Source of the DNA: JBDTES01 sp039922435
GTDB lineage: Bacteria; Patescibacteriota; Saccharimonadia; Saccharimonadales; UBA4665
Direction: 5' to 3'
NCBI GenBank assembly: GCA_039922435.1
Contig: JBDTES010000025.1
Coordinates: 1 to 45,535, forward strand
Length of the DNA: 45,535 nt
The position numbers and the translations under genes are program-made. Positions within the stretch are counted from its first letter, which is position 1. Every line of letters starts with the position of its first letter. The notes below the pieces were generated by a model. That model was given only the letters and a program-made list of their open reading frames with translations. It did not search any database and was not told the origin of the DNA. Shown here piece by piece: positions 26,232 through 34,823 of the stretch.

Positions 26232-27261
26232 AGAAGTCTCTGTGGCCAGAATTAAACAATTTTTTAAGTCTTCAACGGCTAGGTTAAGCTTGTCTTACTT
26301 GCTAGTTATTATGTTAATGAGTGTATGCTTTAGTTTTGTGCTCTACAGTACGTCGGTTCATGAACTAGGTAGACAGACTCCACCGCCTTCGTTATTTGGA
26401 TTGCAAGAATTCGATAATACGACTCGTCGTGGCTCACGTATTAACGACTTTTTTGAACGACGAGTGGATGAGGGTCGGCGCTCATTAATACTACACCTAG
26501 TGATTTTGAACCTATTGGTGTTAGCTGGGGGAGCGATATTTAGTTATTATTTGTCACGCCAGACTTTGCAGCCTATTGAAGCTAGTATGGAGGCCCAGTC
26601 CCAGTTTGTTAGTGATGCTTCGCATGAGCTACGGACTCCTCTGACGGCAATTCAAATAGCTAACGAGGTGGCACTGCGGAAAGATAAAATATCTGATGTA
26701 GAAGTTAGGGATATTCTACGGCAGAATATTGATGATGCGATTCGTCTGCAGAATCTAGCTGAGGGCTTACTCCGTCTGGCTAAGCTAGATAATACTGATC
26801 TGCGCCTTGTGCTGGTTCATTTATCAGATGTGGTATCTGATGCTGTTAATGCGGTTGTTGGTGATGCCGTTAAAAAACATATTAAAATAGAGGACAGAGT
26901 CCCCAATATTGTTGTGAATGGCGATCAGGCGAGTCTGGCTCGAGCCTTAGTAACAATCCTAGATAATGCTATCAAGTACAGCCCACCTAAAAGCCTAATT
27001 AAGATATCTACCTCACAACGTTCAAAATTTGTAGACTTAAAAATTAGTGATGAAGGGCCGGGGATTGCACCCGAGCATTTGCCGCATATCTTTGATCGTT
27101 TTTACCGAGCTGATCAGGCACGTAGTCAGCAGACTGTCTCTGGTTATGGGATTGGACTTAGCCTAGCAAAAAAGATTATTGATCAACATGGTGGTGATAT
27201 TATTGTAAAAACAACTAAGGACAAAGGCACTAGCTTTATAATTAGGCTACCGATTAGCTAG
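26224..27261 (+). CDS. Sensor histidine kinase paired with the OmpR regulator
   Basis: The 345-residue kinase (start ATG 26224, overlapping the regulator gene by 8 bp) has TM segments at about 21-41 and 88-109, with a 45-residue external loop that may sense a signal. HisKA has His134 in SDASHELRTPLTAI. The ATPase domain has N box (LDNAIKYSP), DEGPGIA, FDRFYRAD and GYGIGLSLAKKI, all intact. Classical two-gene two-component operon; the stimulus is unknown. Confidence 0.93.
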   Translation: MPEEVSVARIKQFFKSSTARLSLSYLLVIMLMSVCFSFVLYSTSVHELGRQTPPPSLFGLQEFDNTTRRGSRINDFFERRVDEGRRSLILHLVILNLLVLAGGAIFSYYLSRQTLQPIEASMEAQSQFVSDASHELRTPLTAIQIANEVALRKDKISDVEVRDILRQNIDDAIRLQNLAEGLLRLAKLDNTDLRLVLVHLSDVVSDAVNAVVGDAVKKHIKIEDRVPNIVVNGDQASLARALVTILDNAIKYSPPKSLIKISTSQRSKFVDLKISDEGPGIAPEHLPHIFDRFYRADQARSQQTVSGYGIGLSLAKKIIDQHGGDIIVKTTKDKGTSFIIRLPIS

Positions 27262-27267
27262 TTAGAG

Positions 27268-28179
27268 TTAAACCTCTTCGATCTTCTTGAGTTTTTGGGT
27301 AGCTAGAGCCACCAGGGCTAGGCCAATAGCGACGATTATTAGTAACATATAATCCACTACAAGTAGAGGATATAGTGTTTTACTAACCCGTATCGCTACC
27401 GTGCTACTGATAAACTGGATTGCTATTGAACCAACGATTGCCACAGAAATTCCTAGAGAGAATTGAAAGGAAAACTTTTTGTATAAAACTCCCTTAACCA
27501 GGCGTGAATACTTCCATAATTCGAAAGAACTTATGAAGCCTAAGAACCAAGTGTATAGATAAGGTACAACGATAGTAATAAGCAGAAAAAAACTATTTAT
27601 AGGGTAGGAGCTGCGGTGGATTATATAATCATGCATTACTAGGTACACAAAAGTGGCACTTAGTAGTAAGAATGGAACAGCTAGCAGACGTAAGCCCATA
27701 GAGTTGACTCTTATTTTAGTGGCACTTACTAGAGAGCTCGTACCTGAGCTAATGAATAAAAGTGAGATAAGTGGGAATAATAGTACAAGGTATCGGTTTA
27801 CTATTGCGCTAGCTGCATTAGTACTATCACGCTCCAGAATAGCTGAACCCATAATTAGTGAAACTATGGTTGGCAAAATTAGGCCAAATGCTAGTATACC
27901 CATCCCGATTGTGATTTTTCGGAATGCCTTTCCCTCTCTGGAGTCACCTAAGTATGAAATATATTCTCGTAACTTAGCGTAGGCGTAAAAGGCTGCATAC
28001 CATATGATGCCGTAAGGTATAAGTAATAAAAAGGTTGCTAACCGATAGGTGGATGAAGATATATCTAAGTGACTGAGAGTTTGAGGGTCTGGCGGTAACA
28101 ATAAAGCCAGACCGCCGGCCAAAATTAAAAGCAGTATATACCATTTCATTGGTGTGAAGCGCGTGTACTGCTTTATCAT
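27268..28179 (-). CDS. Eight-TM integral membrane protein of unknown function
   Basis: The 303-residue protein has about eight hydrophobic helices, starting with WYILLLILAGGLALLLP and ending with VDYMLLIIVAIGLALVALAT, and no large loops. I recognise no transporter or enzyme motif. It converges on the histidine kinase gene with a 6-bp gap. AT-rich sequence with no clear promoter lies upstream (28180-28407). Confidence 0.65.
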   Translation of the reverse strand: MIKQYTRFTPMKWYILLLILAGGLALLLPPDPQTLSHLDISSSTYRLATFLLLIPYGIIWYAAFYAYAKLREYISYLGDSREGKAFRKITIGMGILAFGLILPTIVSLIMGSAILERDSTNAASAIVNRYLVLLFPLISLLFISSGTSSLVSATKIRVNSMGLRLLAVPFLLLSATFVYLVMHDYIIHRSSYPINSFFLLITIVVPYLYTWFLGFISSFELWKYSRLVKGVLYKKFSFQFSLGISVAIVGSIAIQFISSTVAIRVSKTLYPLLVVDYMLLIIVAIGLALVALATQKLKKIEEV

Positions 28180-28407
28180 ATAGCTGCTTTTCTTAATGGA
28201 GCCTACGTATATTATATATTAGATAATTATCTTAACAATGTATTGGCTTGATGACCGTAACATTTAGTAGCACATTCTAAGGCATAAATAGTGCTGAGGG
28301 TGTGATAATTACCACTAAGAATTGGTGAATGATGGTTTTGGGCTGGATTTCTGCGCCCAAAAGCCCTATAATCACCGAAGTTACATGGTAGTAGCCGTGT
28401 ACGATAT

Positions 28408-28481
28408 TGGGGATTGGCCAAGTGGTAAGGCAGTGGATTCTGGTTCCACGATCGGGGGTTCGAATCCCTCATCCCCAGCCA
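28408..28481 (+). tRNA. tRNA-Gln (anticodon CTG), CCA encoded
   Basis: The 74-nt sequence folds as a full cloverleaf: acceptor TGGGGAT/ATCCCCA, D-arm GCC/GGC, anticodon stem GTGGA/TCCAC with loop TTCTGGT (anticodon CTG), T-arm GGGGG/CCCTC with loop TTCGAAT, discriminator G and encoded CCA. It marks the left side of the accessory region, a usual site for integration of mobile elements. Confidence 0.93.
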
Positions 28482-28496
28482 GATTAGTTTATATAT

Positions 28497-28670
28497 TTAT
28501 AAGACAATGTGCAGGTTGGCTCCGAATAGAAGTAGTGGCCATAGTACGACCGCTACAAAAGCTGATAGTAGATGGCTGAGTGTTGTTAGGTCAACAAAAT
28601 AAGCACGATTTACGGCTACAATAACACCGATAATCAAATATACTATGCCGCCAATGGAAACTTGTCTCAT
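28497..28670 (-). CDS. 57-aa two-TM hypothetical membrane protein
   Basis: The start is placed at ATG 28670 because AAAGGATGG precedes it at the right distance; a longer reading frame to 28748 has no ribosome site. The product has two hydrophobic segments (GGIVYLIIGVIVAVN and LLSAFVAVVLWPLLLFGA) with a short polar loop. Small two-helix proteins of this shape are common in CPR genomes; the function is unknown. It converges on the tRNA gene. Confidence 0.55.
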   Translation of the reverse strand: MRQVSIGGIVYLIIGVIVAVNRAYFVDLTTLSHLLSAFVAVVLWPLLLFGANLHIVL

Positions 28671-28801
28671 GATACCATCCTTTATAAGCGTTTCACTTAA
28701 ATTACCTAAGTAAGTTATTCCTCCTCTATTGTACTCCGAATAAGCCATAGGTTGTATCGGCTAGTTAAGGCTTTGACCTAGTCGGATTGGTACTCGACTG
28801 G

Positions 28802-29533
28802 CTATTTCAAAAAATCCTGGAAAGCCTTTCTCCCTATGGCGTTGAGGTCTTCCCTGGTCTCAATAGATACCGGCTCTCCGCGCAGTAACAATGCTAAGCG
28901 CAGGGTAGTGTGGGTCATAAGTTTATCCTTAACGTCAAGTTTAAGCGATTCAAACAAGAATGGTTCAGTGAGGGATATTACCTGCCGCCGTTTGGTAAAC
29001 GATCCCAGAATGAGGCAGTGAACAGACATATAACTTCCGTCATGATGAGCCCGGTAAGTTTTGTAATCTGCGCTCATAATTAGTTGGCCGGCTTCTTCAT
29101 ACAGTATTAGTGGTACCGGTCCTTTGCCATAATTATCACCGTAAGAGCGCATGTCCTCAATGTAGTGCCTAAACTTGTCTGAAATCTGAGGAGCGTAGTC
29201 AGAGAATGGTCGAATCCAGCTCATGCTTACGAAAGCTTCTTGGCAGACGATATCACCCGATTTGAATTGCTCAATTAACTTAAGTAGCTGCCCATCTCTT
29301 GGTGGCGGGCCGAAGTAGTAACCTGGATGTAGTGGCGGAGTTTGAATTAGATAGGGGTCTTCACCCATAGTGTTCATGGACTCAAGATAAGGCGGTTGAG
29401 CGTTGAAACTCTGGTAGTCGAAGTTATCCATGACAGCTAAACGATTCCTTCCCTTAGCCACCCTAGTACAGAGATAATAGCTTATCTGATTGGCGCAGAC
29501 AATGCCTAATATTATCAGATATAGCACAAGCAT
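28802..29533 (-). CDS. Membrane-anchored hypothetical protein, divergent from the coupling ATPase
   Basis: The 243-residue protein has an N-terminal hydrophobic segment (1-22, LVLYLIILGIVCANQISYYL), a Pro/Tyr-rich stretch (about 45-78) and a folded C-terminal part (about 80-243). No known motif was found. It is transcribed away from the VirD4-like ATPase across an 84-bp gap, so the two may share regulation and belong to the same mobile element. It could be an element-specific membrane partner, but that is inference. Confidence 0.55.
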   Translation of the reverse strand: MLVLYLIILGIVCANQISYYLCTRVAKGRNRLAVMDNFDYQSFNAQPPYLESMNTMGEDPYLIQTPPLHPGYYFGPPPRDGQLLKLIEQFKSGDIVCQEAFVSMSWIRPFSDYAPQISDKFRHYIEDMRSYGDNYGKGPVPLILYEEAGQLIMSADYKTYRAHHDGSYMSVHCLILGSFTKRRQVISLTEPFLFESLKLDVKDKLMTHTTLRLALLLRGEPVSIETREDLNAIGRKAFQDFLK

Positions 29534-29617
29534 TACCCCTGGCGGAATTGAAGTGTTATTATGTTATCTAAGTTATTGAGAGTGTCGGTGGGAATTTAAT
29601 AAGCGGAACCATCGGTC

Positions 29618-32323
29618 ATGCAGCATTTTATCAACAATCTTCTGAACTTGCCGGTTGACTCAATTGAGAGCTACCACTTAAATAGCTTTTGGACACTGGT
29701 TGTAGGTTTGGTCTGGCTGTACCTGGTGGCCGTCGTTGTACTTCTCATTTGCTTATTTGGGCTGATCATAATCCGTGGTATCCCTCAACTGATTGCCGCG
29801 GTGTGCCAGAAGTTAGACTCTGATAAACAACTACCTCCGCTCGTCTTTCTTGAGCTGGTATTCCCCTCGGATATGAGCAAATCCGCCTACGCCACTGAAC
29901 AACTATATGTTCTACTCAGAGGGCAGGGTAAACCCAGCAACTTACTGTCCAAGCTGGCTGGGAGTAAGAAGCTATACTCCCAGGAACTGGTGTCAACTAT
30001 GAACGATGGCATCCGCTACATAATGGCCGTCCCAACTGGTGAAGCCGAAATCGTGCGGCACAACTTACTGTCATTCTTGCCAGGACTTAAGATCCATCAG
30101 GTTCATGACTATATGAAGTCAGTTACCGGAAGCCGTATCGATATAATCGAACTAAAATTAAGTGAGGATTTCTGCCTGCCGCTTAAGGATCATACAGCGC
30201 TCGAGGAACATGACCCGATGGCCTTCATCACTGGGCATATGACCAGCCTGGGTCCGACTGAACTGATCGCTGTTCAGCAGGTTATAACACCAGTCCGGCG
30301 ATCAACCCACCGACGTGTTCTGCACCGTGCCAGGCAAGTTCGGGGTGTTATCGCTCGGGGTGAAATGCTAACCCCTGAGCTTGGCCACAACCGGTACGGT
30401 ATACCCAGGCTGGCTTGGATTTGCTTGCTTCTACCAGTTTGGCTTGCTATCCAGACCTTAAAAATAGCTTTGGCGATGATAGCCGCTTTCGTCGCCGATT
30501 CACACAGTAAGGGCGTCCCATCGTTTGGAAGTAATAACAATAAGCGGCTAACTAGTGATCTGTACGAGCAAGAGTTAGCTAGCCAAGTCAAAACCAAGCT
30601 CGACCAAAACTTATTCGAAGTATCTCTTAGAATCTTGGTAGCTGCCGACTCCGATGATGTTATAGCTAGGCGAATCAATGCCATAGTATCGGCCTACCAT
30701 ACCTATTCGAGCCCCAGTCAGCTACTTGTCTCAAGAAGCCGTCGACCGTTCTTCCGCAAGCGACAAATGGCCCAGTTGCAATCGCGCTACACTAAGCGGC
30801 AATTAACGCCCAGCCAGTTCTCCTACGGATCGATTGTCTCAAGCTCTGAACTGTCCGGCCTCTACCACTTTCCGAACACCAACATGACAAAAACTGAGGG
30901 ACTCATTAAAAGCCGGAGTAAGGAGCTGGCCGCCCCATTATCGATGAAACGCTCTGACGTGGAGCTCGACGTGATTCTTGGCACCAATAGTTATGGCGGG
31001 AAAGATACCTCGATTGGGCAGACCCTTGAGCAGCGCCAGAAACACACCTACATAATTGGCAAAACTGGTACTGGCAAAACAACCATGCTTATTAACGCTA
31101 TTTATCAAGACATGCTCAGCGGCAAAGGTTTGGCTGTACTTGATCCGCACGGTGACATGTTCAATCAGCTGCTGGAAATAGTGCCTAAACATCGGAGAAA
31201 AGATGTCGTAGTGTTTAATCCGGCGGACAGAGACTGGCCAGTTGGCCTTAACATGCTTGATCCGGGAATCGTCTTTGCTAATGAAGATGATCGGATTGAA
31301 TGGACCACCAGTACAGTTATAGCCGTCTTCAAGAAACTGGCTGATGAGAAGCAATGGGGACAGCGGATGGAGTACATCCTAAATAATGCCACCATGACAG
31401 CTTTACAGTTACCAAACCCTAGCTTGTATACTATCCAACGCCTATTGACTGAAAAGAAATATCAGAAAGAAGTGGCTAAAAACCTTAAGGATCCGGTCCT
31501 CAGGCAATTCTGGCAGAAGGAGTTCGCTCTACTTGACAACAGGCAACTAGCTAACGACGTAGCGCCACTAACCCACCGCTTAGGTCATTTCATTACCAGG
31601 AAAATGTCGCGTCATATCTTGTTGCAGCAAAAGAGCACTCTACGGATCGCTGACATCATGGACGAGGGTAAGATATTACTAGTCAACCTAGCTAAGGGAA
31701 GTATTGGCGCCGACCAGAGCCAGTTCTTTGGTACAGTAATAACATCTTTCATCTGGATGGCTGCTTACCAGCGCACCCGATTACCAGAGCCAGACCGACG
31801 AGACTTCTTCCTGTACGTTGACGAATTCCAGAACTTCGCTACACCGGATTTTGCCCAGATAACCTCTGAAGGACGGAAGTTCCGGGTTTCCTTAACGGTC
31901 TCCCATCAAAACACGGCCCAGATTGAAGACAAGGCCTTACTCAAGACTATGGCCGGTAATGCTAACACTATCGTTTGTCTAAAAGCTAGTCCCGATGACG
32001 AAACTTTCATATTACCGTTTATGAAGCCGGTGGTCGAAAAGGGCGATATCGTTAACTTGGCGCCGTACCATTTCTATATGGTCACCACTAGCGGTGGAGC
32101 TGAAGATGCTTTCTCGGGGAAGACAGTTCAGCTGAGGGTTAAAGGTTCTGCCACGGTCAGGGACGAGGTGGTAGCTAGTAGTCAAAACTGGTATGCCACA
32201 CCGAGAGCCGAAGTTGAACAACAATTGGAAGTATTGTTCGGGCAACCGCCAACCGCGCCTACGAAAAATCCAGTAACCAGTAAGGCCAGAGCCAGTGTCA
32301 TACACCGTCCAGTTGGGCTATAA
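29618..32323 (+). CDS. VirD4/TraG-like type IV secretion coupling ATPase
   Basis: The 901-residue protein has membrane segments at about 23-55 and 267-292 and a cytosolic FtsK/HerA-type motor. Walker A is GKTGTGKTT (481-489), followed by LDPHGDMFNQ; Walker B is FLYVDEFQNF with Asp735/Glu736; the later SEGRKFRVSLTVSHQNTAQ matches the conserved box of TraG/TraD coupling proteins. Such hexamers deliver DNA to a conjugation channel. No VirB4, VirB6, relaxase or other channel protein is visible in this window, so it is an orphan here. A strong terminator follows. Confidence 0.88.
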   Translation: MQHFINNLLNLPVDSIESYHLNSFWTLVVGLVWLYLVAVVVLLICLFGLIIIRGIPQLIAAVCQKLDSDKQLPPLVFLELVFPSDMSKSAYATEQLYVLLRGQGKPSNLLSKLAGSKKLYSQELVSTMNDGIRYIMAVPTGEAEIVRHNLLSFLPGLKIHQVHDYMKSVTGSRIDIIELKLSEDFCLPLKDHTALEEHDPMAFITGHMTSLGPTELIAVQQVITPVRRSTHRRVLHRARQVRGVIARGEMLTPELGHNRYGIPRLAWICLLLPVWLAIQTLKIALAMIAAFVADSHSKGVPSFGSNNNKRLTSDLYEQELASQVKTKLDQNLFEVSLRILVAADSDDVIARRINAIVSAYHTYSSPSQLLVSRSRRPFFRKRQMAQLQSRYTKRQLTPSQFSYGSIVSSSELSGLYHFPNTNMTKTEGLIKSRSKELAAPLSMKRSDVELDVILGTNSYGGKDTSIGQTLEQRQKHTYIIGKTGTGKTTMLINAIYQDMLSGKGLAVLDPHGDMFNQLLEIVPKHRRKDVVVFNPADRDWPVGLNMLDPGIVFANEDDRIEWTTSTVIAVFKKLADEKQWGQRMEYILNNATMTALQLPNPSLYTIQRLLTEKKYQKEVAKNLKDPVLRQFWQKEFALLDNRQLANDVAPLTHRLGHFITRKMSRHILLQQKSTLRIADIMDEGKILLVNLAKGSIGADQSQFFGTVITSFIWMAAYQRTRLPEPDRRDFFLYVDEFQNFATPDFAQITSEGRKFRVSLTVSHQNTAQIEDKALLKTMAGNANTIVCLKASPDDETFILPFMKPVVEKGDIVNLAPYHFYMVTTSGGAEDAFSGKTVQLRVKGSATVRDEVVASSQNWYATPRAEVEQQLEVLFGQPPTAPTKNPVTSKARASVIHRPVGL

Positions 32324-32336
32324 ACTGCTCTGGTTT

Positions 32337-32360
32337 ACTGCCACAGTGGGCTGTGGCAGT
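32337..32360 (+). terminator. Intrinsic terminator after the coupling ATPase gene
   Basis: The perfect 10-bp stem ACTGCCACAG/CTGTGGCAGT has a TGGG tetraloop and is followed by an A/T-rich tract. It starts 13 bp after the stop codon. Confidence 0.8.
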
Positions 32361-32456
32361 TATATGTTTAATTTAAGGAGTTAACTCAGATTTTTTGTGA
32401 CGTCTATCTATTAAATAATACGGAGTAGGTGGGGTTGGCAATTAATAAAGTAAAAG

Positions 32457-32537
32457 TAAATAAAATCATAACAACTAACATACTACCAAAACATACTTAA
32501 CTACCTAACTAAACTACTAAACCTAAATTACACTCAT
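32457..32537 (+). promoter_or_regulatory. 81-nt G-free leader of the replication-relaxation gene
   Basis: No G occurs on the plus strand from 32457 to the G of the ATG at 32538. The tract is rich in CTAAC/ACTAC-like words. No Shine-Dalgarno is possible, so initiation must be SD-independent. It could be an unstructured leader or a single-strand-prone DNA site. Confidence 0.7.
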
Positions 32538-33339
32538 GAAACTACCTAAGATAACAACCAAGCAGCAAACTATCCTAAAGCTAATCTATAGGTATAGGTT
32601 CTTAAACCGTGTACAAATACAGGCACTGCTGGGTCATAAAAGTCACAAGAATACTATCGTCTGGCTAAAAGACTTAAGACAAAAGCAGTACCTCGACTGG
32701 ATCTATTCAACTGACTTTGCAGAGAAAACTAAACCAGCCATCTACTACTTGAATATAGACGGCCTACGTTACCTGACAAGCACTGGCGACTACCCGATTG
32801 AGGAACTCAGGAAACGTTACCGAGAACATTCACTCAAGCAGCCTTTCATTGACAGAAGCATCCTCCTGGCAGATTGTTGCATCAGCTTGATGGTTAACAG
32901 TGTTGCTGGCGTTAGTTACTCCTTTGTAACCCACGCGGATTACACCGACCCTGGTGATCAGTACCACTTCTTTGCCGAAACTGGCCTTATCAAACCACAG
33001 CTAATCATCAAGAAACAGGAGCGCTTACCGCAAACAACTAAAACTACTAACTATCTACTGGAGGTATTTGACGCTTCGCTGCCCCAGTACCGCATCAGGA
33101 AACGTTTGAAGGACTACGTTAAGTTCCTAGCTGATGGTGCCTGGGCAGGCGAGAGAGATGACCCTGAGCCAATAATCCTATTAGTCTGCCCGTCGCTACA
33201 CGTCCTTATCTATGCCAAGTGGCGGGTACGTAAGTACCTTGAGGATATCCCCAGTGCAGCTGATATTAAGATACAGTTCACGACAACAGAGATCCTTAAA
33301 CAGCGTGGGATGACAGCAGAGATTTGGGAGATACTGTAG
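32536..33339 (+). CDS. Replication-relaxation family protein (Replic_Relax)
   Basis: The 267-residue protein has an N-terminal winged helix (about 5-65: TTKQQTILKLIYRYRFLNRVQIQALLGH, shown in part) followed by a mixed alpha/beta domain (about 80-267). This layout, with YLNIDGLRYL after the wing, matches the replication-relaxation family found on plasmids and conjugative elements beside FtsK/TraG-type ATPases. The exact function is not settled; roles in plasmid replication or relaxosome formation have been proposed. It follows the coupling ATPase and is preceded by the G-free leader. Confidence 0.75.
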   Translation: MKLPKITTKQQTILKLIYRYRFLNRVQIQALLGHKSHKNTIVWLKDLRQKQYLDWIYSTDFAEKTKPAIYYLNIDGLRYLTSTGDYPIEELRKRYREHSLKQPFIDRSILLADCCISLMVNSVAGVSYSFVTHADYTDPGDQYHFFAETGLIKPQLIIKKQERLPQTTKTTNYLLEVFDASLPQYRIRKRLKDYVKFLADGAWAGERDDPEPIILLVCPSLHVLIYAKWRVRKYLEDIPSAADIKIQFTTTEILKQRGMTAEIWEIL

Positions 33340-33389
33340 CGTGGCAGGGCAGCTTTCACTACGAGCGGTGAAGGAAGTAACACATAAAA

Positions 33390-33419
33390 GCCCAGAAGCC
33401 TTGCAGCCGGCTTCCGGGC
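33390..33419 (-). terminator. Terminator of the DUF3768 gene
   Basis: The stem GCCC-a-GAAGCC (33390-33400) pairs with GGCTTC-c-GGGC (33409-33419) with one mismatch. On the minus strand it is followed by TTTTATGTG. It lies 15 bp beyond the stop of the minus-strand gene. Confidence 0.65.
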
Positions 33420-33434
33420 CAGTCACACTACTAG

Positions 33435-33767
33435 CTAGTACTCATCGGCTCGCATAATCGTCAGCTGCCGCCGACATTTTGGATCAAGCGGATCGCACCA
33501 GCCGCTTAAGTCTTCATCGTAGTAATCTATCTTCCACAGTATCTTGATACCAACTATCTCCAGTGAGCCAAAGTCATGTTCACCGTACGGATCATTAGCT
33601 ACCGTAAAGTTATTGAAGTCTCTGACTCGAACGAAGATATCGTTAATTAATGGTATTAGGGCTGTAATGCCTTTAGTAACAATACAGCCTGTCATGGCTT
33701 GACGCATTCCATCGTTCTTAGCCGCAATTTTAGCTGCTCTTAGTATCGTTGTTTGATTAGTTTCCAT
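33435..33767 (-). CDS. DUF3768-family protein
   Basis: The 110-residue protein matches the DUF3768 pattern known from plasmids, phages and genomic islands: an N-terminal helix, then VRDFNNFTVANDPYGEHDFG, a beta hairpin with ILWKIDYYDEDLS and the ending LTIMRADEY. The biochemical role of the family is unknown. AAGGAGG lies before the ATG. About 75 nt upstream sits copy 1 of the hairpin element, and a terminator follows the stop, so it is a single-gene transcript. Confidence 0.82.
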   Translation of the reverse strand: METNQTTILRAAKIAAKNDGMRQAMTGCIVTKGITALIPLINDIFVRVRDFNNFTVANDPYGEHDFGSLEIVGIKILWKIDYYDEDLSGWCDPLDPKCRRQLTIMRADEY

Positions 33768-33830
33768 TGGACCCTCCTTGAGTTTATGAGAGGGCTTTCC
33801 GCCTCTCTGTCATAGAAACACGGAGGCTGC

Positions 33831-33891
33831 AACCAAGCTAGTCAAGGTGGAGACTTGTACTACCTTGACTGGCTTGGTTCACCCGTACAAT
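33831..33891. repeat. Hairpin element, copy 1
   Basis: The 18-nt arms (33831-33848 and 33862-33879) pair fully apart from one G-T pair around the 13-nt loop GGAGACTTGTACT. The inner 28 bases (33841-33868) are identical to copy 2. On the plus strand TTGACT (33865-33870), 15 bp and TACAAT (33886-33891) follow. It lies in the leader of the minus-strand DUF3768 gene. Confidence 0.85.
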
Positions 33892-33933
33892 GAAAAGACA
33901 GAGGAAGGAAGAACCTTACCAAATCACCTGTGG

Positions 33934-34383
33934 TTATTTAATGATTCGGGCGTAAATAGACGCAATGGTCTCATAATCAGGGAGATTATGCTTAGCTACT
34001 TCAAGCTTGAGCAACTGTTCAAGCTTGCTGGTAGACGACTCAGCATCAAACAGACGGCGCTCAACGATATCTCGACCCGCCTCCCGGGCAGCAGCAACTC
34101 CGTTCTCCATGCCACGGCTGATACCAAAGTCCACATATACCGCTGCCGTAGCTGCAAGTCTACTAATTTCAAGTCCAGCATCAATGCCTAGTTCTCTCTC
34201 ATGCGGTACATTGTCATCAAGCATTTGCGTAAAGAAGAGGTGCGAGGCATAAGGTGCTTCACCCCGCCCAAGACTATCTAGAACAGCCAGCATGGCGTAA
34301 TACACATTACGGACAATACCTTCGCGGGTCGGAGCACTGAATGGACTTTCTATAATAGTCACTTGGCGGTTAGTCTTAGTCAT
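33934..34383 (-). CDS. DUF7768-like protein (nucleoside deoxyribosyltransferase-type fold)
   Basis: The 149-residue protein resembles a small family common in phages and plasmids, marked here by IESPFSAPTREGIVRNV near the N-terminus, GEAPYASHLFFTQMLDD (about 40-56), RELGIDAGLE and YVDFGISRGMENG. The pattern of an SP(F/Y) loop, a YASH motif and a D-x-G-I-S-x-G-M loop resembles nucleoside 2-deoxyribosyltransferase-like domains, which suggests nucleotide binding. AAGGTGAG precedes the ATG and a TAAAAT -10 box lies next to it. It is not preceded by the hairpin element, unlike the genes on each side. Confidence 0.65.
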   Translation of the reverse strand: MTKTNRQVTIIESPFSAPTREGIVRNVYYAMLAVLDSLGRGEAPYASHLFFTQMLDDNVPHERELGIDAGLEISRLAATAAVYVDFGISRGMENGVAAAREAGRDIVERRLFDAESSTSKLEQLLKLEVAKHNLPDYETIASIYARIIK

Positions 34384-34481
34384 CTCACCTTATTTTAGCA
34401 GTGATCTAGCTAGTATTAAGTAGTTAAGATTAGTAGAAACAGCGGAGAGCCTTTTAACGTCATGCTCAGGACGACTCGATC

Positions 34482-34772
34482 CTAGTCGAGATTCTTTTCG
34501 ATAACCTCAACCCAGTTGATACGACTAAATGCCGTTTGCAATAAGTCTTGCCACAGACTAGCCTGGTCAAGCTCACAGTCTAGCTGCTGACGTAGTTGCT
34601 GCTCGAGCCAGTCGGCCTGATCAAACACTTCACCCTCGACCCTCAAAGCATCAGTCAGAGTGGAGTAGCTAGACTCATCGTTGCTAAGCCATAGACTTGC
34701 TAACCACGTCTCTCGGTTACTCCAACCGTTATACTCACTAGTTATAGCTTGGGTTGCTTGGACTACGTTCAT
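34482..34772 (-). CDS. DUF7249-like small phage/plasmid protein (NGWSNRETW motif)
   Basis: The 96-residue acidic protein begins with EYNGWSNRETWLASLWLSND (about 13-32), a motif shared by many phage and plasmid proteins of about 100-150 residues whose role is unknown. The rest is helical. AAAGGAG precedes the ATG at 34772, and copy 2 of the hairpin element begins about 60 nt further upstream. It was considered as an ArdA antirestriction protein, but the sequence does not show that fold's features. Confidence 0.6.
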   Translation of the reverse strand: MNVVQATQAITSEYNGWSNRETWLASLWLSNDESSYSTLTDALRVEGEVFDQADWLEQQLRQQLDCELDQASLWQDLLQTAFSRINWVEVIEKNLD

Positions 34773-34823
34773 ATTATTTTCTCCTTTACTTTATGTAACG
34801 GAGTCATATGACGGTGCCGCAGG

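Noticed and set aside
28227..28579. ORFs on both strands across the tRNA-Gln gene
   Set aside because: They overlap a complete tRNA cloverleaf and have no ribosome site or family resemblance.
33847..34252. Plus-strand ORFs opposite the DUF7768-like gene
   Set aside because: The minus-strand frame shows family motifs and a ribosome site; the plus-strand frames do not.
34482..34772. ArdA antirestriction protein
   Set aside because: The acidic composition and position fit, but the NGWSNRETW motif points to a different small phage family and no ArdA features are visible.
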